Shown: piece by piece, positions 32,505-41,742 of the stretch | Layout: the number at the start of each line of letters is the position of its first letter | How positions within the stretch are numbered: position 1 is the first letter of the stretch | Assembly (NCBI GenBank): GCA_937958185.1 | Contig: CALFFN010000036.1 | Span: forward strand, 8,128-72,127 | DNA: 64,000 nt | Direction of reading: 5' to 3' | Source of the DNA: an uncultured Neglectibacter sp. | Lineage (GTDB): Bacteria > Bacillota > Clostridia > Oscillospirales > Acutalibacteraceae | Made by a program: the position numbers and the translations under genes | The notes under the pieces: generated by a model | What the model was told of the DNA's origin: nothing | Database searches by the model: none | Seen by the model: only the letters and a program-made list of their open reading frames with translations

Positions 32505-33692
32505 ATTATAGTTTACCTTTCCCTGCACGATGGCGTCCCACAGAGGGGACATGGAGCGCAGCCGCTCCACAATGGGGGGCAGGGTCTCCAGAATGTAGTC
32601 CACGTCTTCCTCGGTGTTGCAGTCGCCCAGGGACAGCCGGACAGAGCCGTGGGCGACCTCGTGGGGCAGCCCGATGGACAGCAGCACGTGGCTGGGGTCC
32701 AGGGAGCCGCTGGTGCAGGCTGAGCCGGAGGAAGCGGAGATCCCCTTGATGTCCAGCATCAGCAGGAGGGATTCTCCCTCTATGCCTTCAAAGCAGAAGC
32801 TCACATTTCCCGGCAGCCGGCGTTCCCTGTCGCCGTTCAGGTGGCTGCGCTCAATTTTTGAAAGCCCGTCGATGAGCTTGTCCCGCAGCGGGGTCAGCCG
32901 GGCGGCGCGCTCGTCAATGGTGGAACAGGCGCGTTCCATGGCAACGCCCAAACCCACGATGCCCGCTACATTTTCCGTTCCTGCGCGCCTGCCCCGCTCC
33001 TGCGCGCCGCCGTCCAGAAAATTCTGAATGCTTACGCCGTTGCGGAGATACAGGGCACCCACTCCCTTGGGGGCGTGGATTTTGTGCCCGCTGAGAGAGA
33101 GCAGGTCGATATTCTGCGCCTTCACGTCGATTTTCACATTGCCCACCGCCTGCACGGCGTCGGTGTGGAACAATACCTTATGACGCTTACAGATTTCCCC
33201 GATCTCCGCGATGGGCTGAATGGTGCCGATCTCGTTGTTTGCGTACATGATGGTCACCAATGCCGTCTGGTCGGTGATGGCGGCTTCTACCTCCTCCGGG
33301 CGGACGATACCGTTGCGGTGCACGTCCAGATAGGTGACGGAAAAGCCCTCCTTCTCCAGCGCCTGACAGGTGTGCAGCACGGCGTGGTGCTCAAAGGCAG
33401 TGGTGATGATATGGTTTTTCCCCTGCTTTGCCATGGCGCGGGCAGCGCCCTTGATCGCCCAGTTGTCGCTTTCGCTGCCGCAGCCCGTAAAATAAATTTC
33501 GTTGGCGTTGGCGCCCAGGCAGCTTGCTACAGCAGCTCTGGCGCTTTCCAAAGCGGCTTTGGCTTTTTGCCCCAGCGTGTACAGGCTGGAGGGGTTGCCG
33601 TAGGCTTCCCGGTAAAAGGGAAGCATGGCTTCCAGCACCTCCGGGGAAACGGCAGTGGTAGCGGCGTTGTCCGCATAAACTGTTTTGCCCAT
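32499..33692 (-). CDS. nifS: Cysteine desulfurase NifS/IscS
   Basis: PLP enzyme that removes sulfur from cysteine for Fe-S cluster assembly. It opens with VYADNAATTAVSPEVLEAM; the PLP Lys is in SLSGHKIHAPKGVGALY; the mobile-loop catalytic Cys is in SSGSACTSGSLDPSHVL. The substrate-binding stretch ITTAFEHHAVL is also present. The ATG at 33692 is preferred because AAAGGA lies 11 bases upstream; an ATG at 33704 directly abuts that site. 397 aa. It heads a nifS-iscU operon. Confidence 0.94.
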   Translation of the reverse strand: MGKTVYADNAATTAVSPEVLEAMLPFYREAYGNPSSLYTLGQKAKAALESARAAVASCLGANANEIYFTGCGSESDNWAIKGAARAMAKQGKNHIITTAFEHHAVLHTCQALEKEGFSVTYLDVHRNGIVRPEEVEAAITDQTALVTIMYANNEIGTIQPIAEIGEICKRHKVLFHTDAVQAVGNVKIDVKAQNIDLLSLSGHKIHAPKGVGALYLRNGVSIQNFLDGGAQERGRRAGTENVAGIVGLGVAMERACSTIDERAARLTPLRDKLIDGLSKIERSHLNGDRERRLPGNVSFCFEGIEGESLLLMLDIKGISASSGSACTSGSLDPSHVLLSIGLPHEVAHGSVRLSLGDCNTEEDVDYILETLPPIVERLRSMSPLWDAIVQGKVNYNI

Positions 33693-33771
33693 TCTATATT
33701 TCATCCTTTCCAGATCCGTCCTGCCGGAAAATTTTGCTCCGGCAGGGGAAGTGTTTTCCTAAGACAGGTTT

Positions 33772-33800
33772 AATATACACCATTTTAGTATACTTTTCAA
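33772..33800 (-). promoter_or_regulatory. Promoter of nifS-iscU
   Basis: On the - strand TTGAAA, 17-base spacer, TATATT, with the start codon about 80 bases downstream. The leader contains a perfect 8-bp hairpin CTGCCGGA/TCCGGCAG (33721-33728 and 33738-33745). Confidence 0.75.
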
Positions 33801-33902
33801 CCCCTGTAGCCGTCTCCTCAAAAAATTTTTCCAAACTTAGCGGAAAAATCGGAATAAGCCGGCGGCGTTCGGCAAAAACTGGAAATGCAAAGCCCTTCCA
33901 CC

Positions 33903-33931
33903 TTGACAGGAACGCTGAAAAAAGGTAAAAT
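33903..33931 (+). promoter_or_regulatory. Promoter of rnj
   Basis: TTGACA, 17-base spacer, TAAAAT. The expected transcript start near 33938 gives a leader of about 340 bases before rnj. No convincing gene lies in the leader. Confidence 0.8.
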
Positions 33932-34113
33932 AAGACAAAAGCAGGGCTTTGGAAAAGACAGGCGGTCTTTTCAGGGGCTCTCTACTGCATAGCTCATTTT
34001 GCGGGAAAACCGCTTTTGATACATCGGAAGAAAAAGGCACGGGCATATTTTGTCTGTCGGAAACGCCGAAGGTTTCCGACCGCCGGATCATCAAAAAGCA
34101 GAAAAAGGGCAGC

Positions 34114-34140
34114 AGCGCCGGAGACGATATGTCCGGCGCT
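34114..34140 (+). promoter_or_regulatory. Hairpin in the long rnj leader
   Basis: AGCGCCGGA, 9-base loop, TCCGGCGCT: a perfect 9-bp stem, followed 14 bases later by a run of six T. It could serve as an attenuator or as a processing/stability site in the RNase J leader; this is inference. Confidence 0.55.
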
Positions 34141-34280
34141 TCTGGTGTTCTCTCTTTTTTGCACTTTTGGCGGTTCGGCAATGCTTCCCTGCGCCGGAAG
34201 GGCGCGGGGAAACGAGCGGTCACAAAAAGCCTCTGCCATACATAACACTGCAACTGAAACTATAACAGGAGGAATGACAA

Positions 34281-36350
34281 GTGGCAGAAAAGAAAAAGTA
34301 TTATCCCCGCCGGTCGCCGGCAATTACTATGGGAAAACAACAGGATCAGGTGCTCAGCGGCGCGGTGGACGCGCCCAGTATGGGAAAAATCTCCGGTCCG
34401 AGAAAAACGGCGGGAAAGCAGCCTGCCAAGACCCAGCGTCCCCGCGCGGGAACGGCAAAATCCGGCGGACGGGATGGGGCGAAGCCCGAAAAGGCAGCGT
34501 CCACAGGCACAAAGAAAGCAGAAGAAAAGAACGATCCCCGCAAGACTGTTGCCGGGCGTGGTCGCGGGCGGCAGAGCCTGGGCACAGCCCCGATTGCCGC
34601 GGCACAGCAGGCGAAAGCGGCGCGGCAGGCTGCCGCCGCGGAAGCGGCAGCACGCCCCGCACAGAAGAAAGGCAGAGGGAAGCAGAAGGAAAAGCCCGCC
34701 ATTCGGGCGTATTTTCTGGGCGGATTAAATGAGATCGGCAAAAACTTCACCCTGTACGAGTGTCAGAACGATATGGTGATCGTGGACTGTGGTCTGGCGT
34801 TCCCCGATGAGGAAATGCTGGGCATCGACATGGTGATCCCCGACTTTGCCTTTGTGGAAAAGAACCGGGAAAAAATTCGCGGCATTGTCATCACCCACGG
34901 GCACGAGGACCACATTGGCGCGGTGCCCTATCTGCTGAAAAAGCTGAATGTCCCCGTGTACGCCACGGCGCTGACGGTGGGGCTGATCGAGGGGAAGCTG
35001 CAGGAGCACGGCTTGACCGGCTCTGCCAAGCTCGTGGTCACCCCGCCCGGCTCCCATGTGAAGCTGGGCTGTATGGACGTGGAATTTATCCATGTGAACC
35101 ATTCCATTGCCGACGCGGTGGCGCTGGCGATCCACAGCCCGGCGGGCGTGATCGTGCACACCGGCGATTTCAAAATAGACTGCACCCCTGCGGAGGGCAG
35201 AATGATAGATTTGGCGCGGTTCGCCGAACTGGGCAAGGAGGGCGTGCTGGCGCTGCTGGCGGATTCTACCAATGCCGAGCGCCCCGGCTATACCCAGACA
35301 GAGCAGACAGTCAACAATTCGCTGGACACCCTGTTCCAGCGCGCGGAGGGTAAGCGTATCATCGTGGCGACCTTTGCCTCCTCCATCAGCCGGGTACAAA
35401 TGATCATCAACTGCGCGGTGAAATACGGGCGGAAGGTGGCGCTTTCCGGCAGAAGCATGGTGAACGTCATGGGCATTGCCAGCGAGCTGGGCTATCTCCA
35501 CGTGCCGGACGGCGTGCTGGTGGATTTGAACCTGATCAACCGCTATGAGCCCGGGCAGCTGGTGCTCATCACCACCGGCAGCCAGGGTGAGCCCATGTCG
35601 GCGCTGAGCCGCATGGCGTTTTCCGACCATCGGCAGGTGGCGATCAATCCCAACGATTTCATCATCATTTCCGCCCGTCCCATTCCCGGCAATGAAAAAA
35701 CCGTGGGCGCCGTGGTGGACGAACTGCTCAAGCAGGGCTGCACCGTGATCTATGAGTCCATGTACGAGGTGCACGTGTCGGGGCATGCCTGCCAGGAAGA
35801 ATTGAAGCTGATGCAGGGGCTTGTAAAGCCCAAATATTTTATCCCTGTCCACGGCGAGCAGAAGCATTTGCAAAAGCACGCGGGACTGGCAATCGCCATG
35901 GGAATGCCCCGGGAAAATATTTTCATCGGCGCCATCGGCAGCGTGATCGAGCTCCATGAGGACCATATGCGCCAGCTGGGAGACGTTCCCGCGGGCAGCG
36001 TGATGGTAGACGGCCTGGGCGTGGGCGATGTGGGCAGCGTGGTGCTGCGGGACAGGAAGCACCTTGCCGAGGACGGCTTGATCGTGGCGGTCTGTTCCAT
36101 CGACACCAATTCCGGGCATGTGGTTTCCGGTCCCGATATCGTGTCCCGCGGCTTTGTCTATGTCAGAGAATCGGAACAACTTATGGACGAAGCGCGAAAG
36201 CTGGTGTATAATACTCTGGAAAGCTGTGCCAGCCGCCATGTCCGTGATTGGGCAGGGCTGAAGCAGAATGTGAAGGAAGAGCTTTCCCGGTTCTTATATC
36301 GGAAGACCCAGAGGAACCCCATGATACTGCCTATTATCATGGAAGTGTAA
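34281..36350 (+). CDS. rnj: Ribonuclease J with basic N-terminal extension
   Basis: Metallo-beta-lactamase-fold exo/endoribonuclease of mRNA decay. The catalytic zinc motif is HGHEDHIGAVPYLL, followed by the beta-CASP domain (GSQGEPMSALSRMA, then VHVSGHACQEEL and FIPVHGEQKHL). The first roughly 145 residues are a low-complexity Lys/Arg/Ala-rich extension (for example GRGRGRQSLG and AAAAEAAARPAQ) that the roughly 555-aa Bacillus enzymes lack; total 689 aa. The start is GTG with AGGAGG 8 bases upstream. gdpP follows after 45 bases. Confidence 0.93.
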   Translation: MAEKKKYYPRRSPAITMGKQQDQVLSGAVDAPSMGKISGPRKTAGKQPAKTQRPRAGTAKSGGRDGAKPEKAASTGTKKAEEKNDPRKTVAGRGRGRQSLGTAPIAAAQQAKAARQAAAAEAAARPAQKKGRGKQKEKPAIRAYFLGGLNEIGKNFTLYECQNDMVIVDCGLAFPDEEMLGIDMVIPDFAFVEKNREKIRGIVITHGHEDHIGAVPYLLKKLNVPVYATALTVGLIEGKLQEHGLTGSAKLVVTPPGSHVKLGCMDVEFIHVNHSIADAVALAIHSPAGVIVHTGDFKIDCTPAEGRMIDLARFAELGKEGVLALLADSTNAERPGYTQTEQTVNNSLDTLFQRAEGKRIIVATFASSISRVQMIINCAVKYGRKVALSGRSMVNVMGIASELGYLHVPDGVLVDLNLINRYEPGQLVLITTGSQGEPMSALSRMAFSDHRQVAINPNDFIIISARPIPGNEKTVGAVVDELLKQGCTVIYESMYEVHVSGHACQEELKLMQGLVKPKYFIPVHGEQKHLQKHAGLAIAMGMPRENIFIGAIGSVIELHEDHMRQLGDVPAGSVMVDGLGVGDVGSVVLRDRKHLAEDGLIVAVCSIDTNSGHVVSGPDIVSRGFVYVRESEQLMDEARKLVYNTLESCASRHVRDWAGLKQNVKEELSRFLYRKTQRNPMILPIIMEV

Positions 36351-36395
36351 GGGCTTTTACCGGGAAAAAGGAATGGAGAGAAAAGGGAAAGGGCG

Positions 36396-38381
36396 GTGCA
36401 AAGCAGCGTGCGAGGGAAAAAGGTTTGGGTGATCTCACCTCTTTTTTATCTGATGGCGGCAGGTATGGTCGTGATGGCGCTTGTCACCTATCGGTACAAT
36501 AAGGTCGCGGCTGCCGTGGAACTGACGGCGGCTGGTCTTTCCCTGCTTTCCCTGCTCGCGTCCGATATCCTGTACCGCCGGAACGTTTCCCTTGCGGTGA
36601 AAAGCGCAAAGAGGGTGCTGACCGCAGAGGAACGCCACGCTTTTGACGAATTTGCCCTGCCCGTGGCGGTGGTCGCCCCGGCGGGTGACATCGTATGGGC
36701 AAACGAAGCCTTTATTTCCACCCTCTGCAGCGGCGGAGAGTATCTGGGGCAGGACGTGCTGCGGTTTATCTATCCCAAAACCTTCCGGCAGGTCATGGGG
36801 GAAAAGGGCGCCGCCGTTTCCTACCGTGGGCGGGAGTACACTGTTTACGGCGTGAGAGCCAAGGACGGCTTTATCCTTTACTTTGTGGACGACACCTATT
36901 TCAAAGCCATTCACAAAGAATACCGGGAAAAGAAAACCGTGGTGGGGATCGCGGTGTTCGATAATCAGGAAGAATTGATCCGCAACAGCCCCGGCGGAGA
37001 GGATTCCCGCATTACCGCGGAGGTGGAAGCCGTCCTGCGCCGCTGGGCGGTGGAGGACATGGGCGGTTTTATCCGCCGGCTTTCTTCCGGGCGCTACCTT
37101 GTGCTCACGGACGATTCCCATGTGGAAGCCGCCAAGCAGCGGCGTTTCCGGGTGCTGGACGATGTGCGCGAGGTGAAAAGCGCCAGCGGCATGAGTGCCA
37201 CGGTCTCCATCGGTCTGGGGCGCGGCGCGGATACGGCGGCGGAAAGTGAGCGCTGGTCGAGACAGGCGCTGGATATGGCTCTGGGCAGAGGCGGCGATCA
37301 GGTCGCCGTAAAGCAGCAGGGCGATACTTACGAGTTCTTCGGCGGTCAGTCCAAGGGCGTGGAAAAGCGGGACAAGGTGCGCACGAGGGTCATTGCCGCC
37401 ACATTGTCCGACCACGTAAAGGCAAGCGACCGCGTATTCATTATGGGACATAAAAATTCCGACCTGGACAGCGTGGGAGCCGCCGTGGGCATGTGGGCGG
37501 CGATCCGCAAGGGTCTGGAAAAGCCCGCCAATATCGTCATTCACCGCGGGCAGACCCTGGCAACGCCACTGGTAGACAGGGTGGACGCGGCGTATGAGGA
37601 CGAGCATGTGTTCATCAGCCCTATGGAAGCGCTGCAAACCGCCACGGAGCGGTCCCTGCTCATTGTGGTGGATACCCATTCGGTGAATTTTGTGGAAAGC
37701 TCCGAGCTGTTGGAGCGTGTCCCTAGGATCGTAGTCATTGACCACCACAGAATGATGGTCTCCCACATCAAAAACGCGCTGATCTTCTATCACGAGCCTT
37801 ACGCCAGCTCCGCTTCGGAGATGGTGACGGAGCTGGTGCAGTACATTCGCGGCTCCGCCATTGACGGCGTGGACGCGGAGGCGCTGATGGCGGGCATTGC
37901 GCTGGATACCAAGAATTTTGTGCTGAAGACCGGCGTACGCACCTTTGAAGCCTCTGCTTTCCTGCGGCGGCGCGGCGCGGATACCGTTACGGTAAAGAAG
38001 CTGTTTTCCAATACCCTGGACAATTATAAGCAGAAGGCGCAGCTGGTCTCCAGCGCGGAGCTTTACAAGGGCTGTGCCATCGCCACCTCCAACTGGGACC
38101 TGGACGATATGCGGATCGCGGCGGCACAGGCGGCCGATGAGCTGCTGTCCATTCAGGGCGTGCGGGCTTCCTTTGTGCTGTACCGCGTCGGGACGGACGT
38201 GAGCATTTCCGCCCGCAGTTTGGGAGATATCAATGTCCAGCTGATCCTGGAGGAGTTCGGCGGCGGCGGACATTTCACCATGGCGGGAGCCCAGATCAAG
38301 AATATCAGCATGAGCGACGCCCGCCGTGCCCTGGTTCGCGCGCTGGACGTGAAGCTTGCGGAAATGGAAGCGCAGGGCTGA
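36396..38381 (+). CDS. gdpP: c-di-AMP phosphodiesterase GdpP
   Basis: Membrane enzyme that degrades cyclic-di-AMP. Two N-terminal membrane helices (about residues 12-30 and 38-57), a PAS-like domain (about 85-150), a degenerate GGDEF domain (about 180-310) and a DHH-DHHA1 phosphodiesterase (about 335-655). Active-site stretches are IMGHKNSDLDSVGAAVG, VVDTHSVNF, IVVIDHHRM and GGGGHFTMAGAQI. The start is GTG 36396. 661 aa is full length. rplI and dnaB follow as in many Firmicutes. Confidence 0.95.
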   Translation: MQSSVRGKKVWVISPLFYLMAAGMVVMALVTYRYNKVAAAVELTAAGLSLLSLLASDILYRRNVSLAVKSAKRVLTAEERHAFDEFALPVAVVAPAGDIVWANEAFISTLCSGGEYLGQDVLRFIYPKTFRQVMGEKGAAVSYRGREYTVYGVRAKDGFILYFVDDTYFKAIHKEYREKKTVVGIAVFDNQEELIRNSPGGEDSRITAEVEAVLRRWAVEDMGGFIRRLSSGRYLVLTDDSHVEAAKQRRFRVLDDVREVKSASGMSATVSIGLGRGADTAAESERWSRQALDMALGRGGDQVAVKQQGDTYEFFGGQSKGVEKRDKVRTRVIAATLSDHVKASDRVFIMGHKNSDLDSVGAAVGMWAAIRKGLEKPANIVIHRGQTLATPLVDRVDAAYEDEHVFISPMEALQTATERSLLIVVDTHSVNFVESSELLERVPRIVVIDHHRMMVSHIKNALIFYHEPYASSASEMVTELVQYIRGSAIDGVDAEALMAGIALDTKNFVLKTGVRTFEASAFLRRRGADTVTVKKLFSNTLDNYKQKAQLVSSAELYKGCAIATSNWDLDDMRIAAAQAADELLSIQGVRASFVLYRVGTDVSISARSLGDINVQLILEEFGGGGHFTMAGAQIKNISMSDARRALVRALDVKLAEMEAQG

Positions 38382-38386
38382 TCCAC

Positions 38387-38415
38387 TTGACCGTCATTTT
38401 ATTTATATATATCAT
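38387..38415 (+). promoter_or_regulatory. Promoter of rplI
   Basis: TTGACC, 17-base spacer, TATCAT, beginning just after the gdpP stop and ending 24 bases before the rplI start. Confidence 0.65.
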
Positions 38416-38438
38416 GTAGAAAAAAGGAGATGCTGCAC

Positions 38439-38885
38439 ATGAAGGTCGTATTGCTGCAGGACGTTAAGTCCATTGGAAAAAAGGGAGAGCTTGTGAATGT
38501 TTCCGACGGCTACGCAAGAAATTTCCTCATGCCCCGGAAGCTTGCCAAGGAGGCAAACGCCCAGGCGATGAACGAGCTGAAAAACGCCGAAGCCGCCAGG
38601 GAGTATAAGATCAAAACCGAAACGGAGCAGGCGCAGAAAAACGCGGACGCCCTGTCCGGGAAAACCCTGAAGATATACGGCAAGGCGGGGCAGGCGGGCA
38701 AGCTGTTTGGCTCGGTCACCGCCAAGGAGCTTGCGGAGGAGATCAGGAATCAGTTCGGCGTCGAGGTGGAAAAGCGGAAGATCGTGCTGGAAAGCGATAT
38801 CAAAGCGTTTGGTACTTATAATTTTGATGTGAAATTCTATAACGGCATTACCGCCACCATGAGCGTAGCAGTTTGCGAGAAGTAG
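38439..38885 (+). CDS. rplI: 50S ribosomal protein L9
   Basis: Ribosomal protein L9. The N-terminal rRNA-binding domain starts MKVVLLQDVKSIGKKGELVNVSDGYARNFL (read in part), then a long central helix and a C-terminal domain (KLFGSVTAKELAEEI...). ATG 38439 is chosen: AAAAAGGA lies 10 bases upstream, while the ATG at 38430 directly abuts it. 148 aa. The stop codon TAG is the first three bases of a heptamer array that continues downstream as a palindrome. Confidence 0.96.
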   Translation: MKVVLLQDVKSIGKKGELVNVSDGYARNFLMPRKLAKEANAQAMNELKNAEAAREYKIKTETEQAQKNADALSGKTLKIYGKAGQAGKLFGSVTAKELAEEIRNQFGVEVEKRKIVLESDIKAFGTYNFDVKFYNGITATMSVAVCEK

Positions 38886-38959
38886 TTGTTAGCGATAAGT
38901 TGTTAGTCGTTAGGCGCTCTTTGCCCTTTCTAACGACTAATAACTAACAGCTAACGACT
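38883..38959. repeat. Palindromic heptamer array B2 (TAGTTGT family)
   Basis: Left arm 38883-38913: TAGTTGT, TAGCGAT, AAGTTGT, TAGTCGT, TAG. A 16-base spacer follows. Right arm 38930-38959: CTAACGA, CTAATAA, CTAACAG, CTAACGA, CT. The arms match as inverted repeats at 25 of 30 positions, with the inner 11 perfect. The element starts on the rplI stop codon and ends 15 bases before dnaB. It has no T-run, so it is not a standard terminator. Confidence 0.85.
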
Positions 38960-38974
38960 GAAAAGGGGAATCCT

Positions 38975-40351
38975 ATGCCATCCTATGAATTTGAGACCCA
39001 GGCTGAGCCGGGGCTGTCTATGCCCTTCAGCCTGGAAGCGGAGCAGTCTGTGCTGGGGGCGGTCCTGCTGGAGCCCTCCTGCCTGGCGACCGTGGCGGAG
39101 ATACTGCCGAAAGCGGAGTATTTCTACGCGGTGAATAACCAGATGATCTACGGCGCCATGCTGGAAATGTTTACGCTGGGGCTGCCGGTGGACTTTATCA
39201 CCGTGCTGGAAAAGCTGAAAGAAAATGAAGAATTTGAGGAAGCCACGGGGAAGGTCTACCTGACCCAGCTGGCTCAGATCGTACCCTCCCTGTCCAATGT
39301 ATCGGTCTATGCCAACATTGTACGGGACAAGTACGACGTGCGCACCCTGATGCAGGCAGCCCGGCATATCTTGGACGACGCCAGCGAAGGGGCAGAGGAT
39401 TCCGCGCTGCTGCTGGATATGGCGGAGCAGCGTATTTACGATATCCGGCAGGGAAAAAACATGAAGGGTCTCCAGCCCGTTCGGGAGATACTGCTGGAAA
39501 CCTTTGACCGCCTGGACCTGCTGAACTCCCCGGACAGGGACAAGTATAAGGGCATTCCTACGGGAATTGGAGAGCTGGACGCCATGATCACCGGGCTGAA
39601 CCGTTCCGATCTGGTGGTGCTGGCAGCCCGTCCCGGCGTGGGAAAAACCAGCTTTGGCTTGAACATCGCCCGCCATGCGTCCATTACCGCCAAGAAACGG
39701 GTGGCGTTCTTTTCTCTGGAAATGGGCAGGGAACAGCTGGTGTCCCGCCTGCTGTCGGGAGAAGCCGTGGTAGAGGGCACCCGTCTGCGCTCCGGCGATT
39801 TGTCTGAAAACGACTGGGTAAAGCTGGTAGAGGCGGGGGATATCCTCTCCAAAGCGGAGATATATATCGACGACAAGCCCGATATCACCGTGCAGGAGAT
39901 CAAGGCGAAGCTCCGCCGTCTGGGCAAGGTGGACCTGGTCATTATCGACTATTTGCAGCTGATGAACAGCGCCCGCCGGATCGACAACCGGGTCAACGAG
40001 GTCGCCGACATCACCAGGAACCTGAAGGTCATGGCGAAGGAGCTGGATATTCCTGTCATTGCCATGTCCCAGCTCCGCCGCCCCACTGAAAGGACCAAGG
40101 ACCACCGCCCCGGTCTTTCCGAGCTGAGGGACTCCGGCTCTATCGAACAGGACGCGGATATCGTGATCTTCCTCCACCGGGAGGCGTATAACGCCACCAG
40201 CGAGGGCGGGGAGATCACCGAGGATATGGACGTAAACGCCGCTGAGATCATCGTGGCGAAAAACCGCCACGGCGGTACGGACAGCATCGCTGTCCATTGG
40301 CAGCCGGAGTATATGCGCTTTACCTCCCGGGAGGTCATTCGCCATGAGTAA
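38975..40351 (+). CDS. dnaB: Replicative DNA helicase DnaB
   Basis: Hexameric fork helicase (DnaC in Bacillus nomenclature). The N-terminal primase-interacting domain runs from SLEAEQSVLGAVLLEP to about residue 130. The RecA-like domain has Walker A AARPGVGKTSFGLNIA, Walker B VDLVIIDYLQLM and the AMSQLRRPTE stretch. 458 aa. AAAAGGGG precedes the ATG. Its 3' end overlaps the tilS start by 8 bases. Confidence 0.97.
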   Translation: MPSYEFETQAEPGLSMPFSLEAEQSVLGAVLLEPSCLATVAEILPKAEYFYAVNNQMIYGAMLEMFTLGLPVDFITVLEKLKENEEFEEATGKVYLTQLAQIVPSLSNVSVYANIVRDKYDVRTLMQAARHILDDASEGAEDSALLLDMAEQRIYDIRQGKNMKGLQPVREILLETFDRLDLLNSPDRDKYKGIPTGIGELDAMITGLNRSDLVVLAARPGVGKTSFGLNIARHASITAKKRVAFFSLEMGREQLVSRLLSGEAVVEGTRLRSGDLSENDWVKLVEAGDILSKAEIYIDDKPDITVQEIKAKLRRLGKVDLVIIDYLQLMNSARRIDNRVNEVADITRNLKVMAKELDIPVIAMSQLRRPTERTKDHRPGLSELRDSGSIEQDADIVIFLHREAYNATSEGGEITEDMDVNAAEIIVAKNRHGGTDSIAVHWQPEYMRFTSREVIRHE

Positions 40352-41723
40352 GCCGCTTTTTGCCGCAGGGGACCTTTCCGAGCTGCCGGAGCAGGGGCTT
40401 GCGGTGGTGGGCTTTTCCGGCGGGGCGGATTCCACCGCGCTGGCTCACTGGCTGGCAGGAAAAATAGACCCTCGCCGCATTGTGCTGGCGCATGTGAACC
40501 ATATGCTGCGGGGAGAGGAAGCTGAACGTGACGAAGCCGCCGCCCGGGCGTTTGCCCGGAAGCAGGGGCTTCGTCTGGTCGTTTCACGGGAGGACGTAAA
40601 GGCGCTGGCTGCCCAAGGCGGCATGGGGCTTGAGGAGTGCGGCAGAGCGGTGCGGTACCGCTTTTTCCAGTCTCTCCTCACCGGGGAGGACGACCGTATC
40701 CTCACCGCCCACACCGCCGATGACAACGCGGAGACCATGCTATTGAACCTTTGCCGGGGCACAGGGCTTGCCGGGCTCTGCGGTATCCCGGAAAAGCGGG
40801 GGAACATTCTCCGCCCGCTGTTGAGGGTGACAAGGCAGGAGATCGAGGAATACTGCGCTCTTCATAATTTATCCTATGTGACGGACAGCAGCAACCTGTC
40901 CGGCGAATTTGCCCGTAACCGCATTCGGCTTGAAGTGCTGCCCGTTTTGAAGGAGCTGAACCCCCGGCTGATCTACAGCATGAGCCAGACTGCAGGGCTG
41001 CTGGAGCAGGACAGGCGGTTTTTGAGCGCCGAGGGGGAAAAATTACTGGCAGACGCCATGGGGGAATACGGGCTGTCTGCCGCCGTGCTGCGAAACGCCC
41101 CCCGGGCGCTGCAAACGGAAGCCCTTCGTTTGTGGTTGAAGCGGCTGGGCTGCGGCGAGCCGGAAAAAAAGCATCTGAAAGCGGTGCTCCGCTGTCTCAC
41201 GGAGGGCGGCGCCGCAATGCTGCCGGGAGATTTGGTCGTCCGCTGTGCGCAGGGGGTGCTTTCCGCGGCAAAGCAGGAAGCTGCGCAGCCGTTTTCCATC
41301 ACTGTATCGCTGGAGGAACTGGGGCAAAGGGAGCTTTTGAAAATCCCACTGCCGGACGGAAGAACGCTGGTTTTTGAGAAAAAAGTGGTGGAGAGGGAAG
41401 AAAATTCGGAAAAAAGAGAGCAAAAAATTCATAATTTGTTATTCAAAAACGCTCTGGATTATGATATAATAGCTACTAATTTGGTAGTCAGGACCCGCCG
41501 GGAGGGGGATAAATTTGCTCCCGCCGGGCGAAAGGTCACCAAAAGCTTGAAGCAGGTATTTCAGGAATGCGGTATGCCGGCAAGCCGCCGGGGAAGCGCT
41601 GTGCTGCTGGAAATTGGCGGGGCGCTGGCGTTCTGCGAGGGCGCAGGGGCGGCTCAGGGCTTCGAGGTGACGGAAGCTACCCGCACGGTGCTCACGGTGA
41701 CAGTTCAACAGAAGAGGGAATGA
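40344..41723 (+). CDS. tilS: tRNA(Ile)-lysidine synthetase
   Basis: Converts C34 of the CAU-anticodon tRNA-Ile to lysidine so that it reads AUA. The PP-loop is VGFSGGADSTALAHWL; the HVNHMLRGEEAERDE and HTADDNAETMLLNL stretches are diagnostic. A C-terminal substrate-binding domain is present (VRTRREGDKFAPAGRKVTKSLKQVF), giving 459 aa. The AT-rich stretch around 41440-41480 is within the gene. hpt follows after 19 bases. Confidence 0.95.
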   Translation: MSKPLFAAGDLSELPEQGLAVVGFSGGADSTALAHWLAGKIDPRRIVLAHVNHMLRGEEAERDEAAARAFARKQGLRLVVSREDVKALAAQGGMGLEECGRAVRYRFFQSLLTGEDDRILTAHTADDNAETMLLNLCRGTGLAGLCGIPEKRGNILRPLLRVTRQEIEEYCALHNLSYVTDSSNLSGEFARNRIRLEVLPVLKELNPRLIYSMSQTAGLLEQDRRFLSAEGEKLLADAMGEYGLSAAVLRNAPRALQTEALRLWLKRLGCGEPEKKHLKAVLRCLTEGGAAMLPGDLVVRCAQGVLSAAKQEAAQPFSITVSLEELGQRELLKIPLPDGRTLVFEKKVVEREENSEKREQKIHNLLFKNALDYDIIATNLVVRTRREGDKFAPAGRKVTKSLKQVFQECGMPASRRGSAVLLEIGGALAFCEGAGAAQGFEVTEATRTVLTVTVQQKRE

Positions 41724-41742
41724 ATTGCAGGAGGGAAATCAC

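Noticed and set aside
33949..34245. 98-codon frame in the rnj leader
   Set aside because: No recognisable family, no good ribosome binding site, overlaps the leader hairpin; treated as non-coding leader.
36435..38273. 612-codon frame antisense to gdpP
   Set aside because: Shadow of a well-supported gene with intact catalytic motifs.
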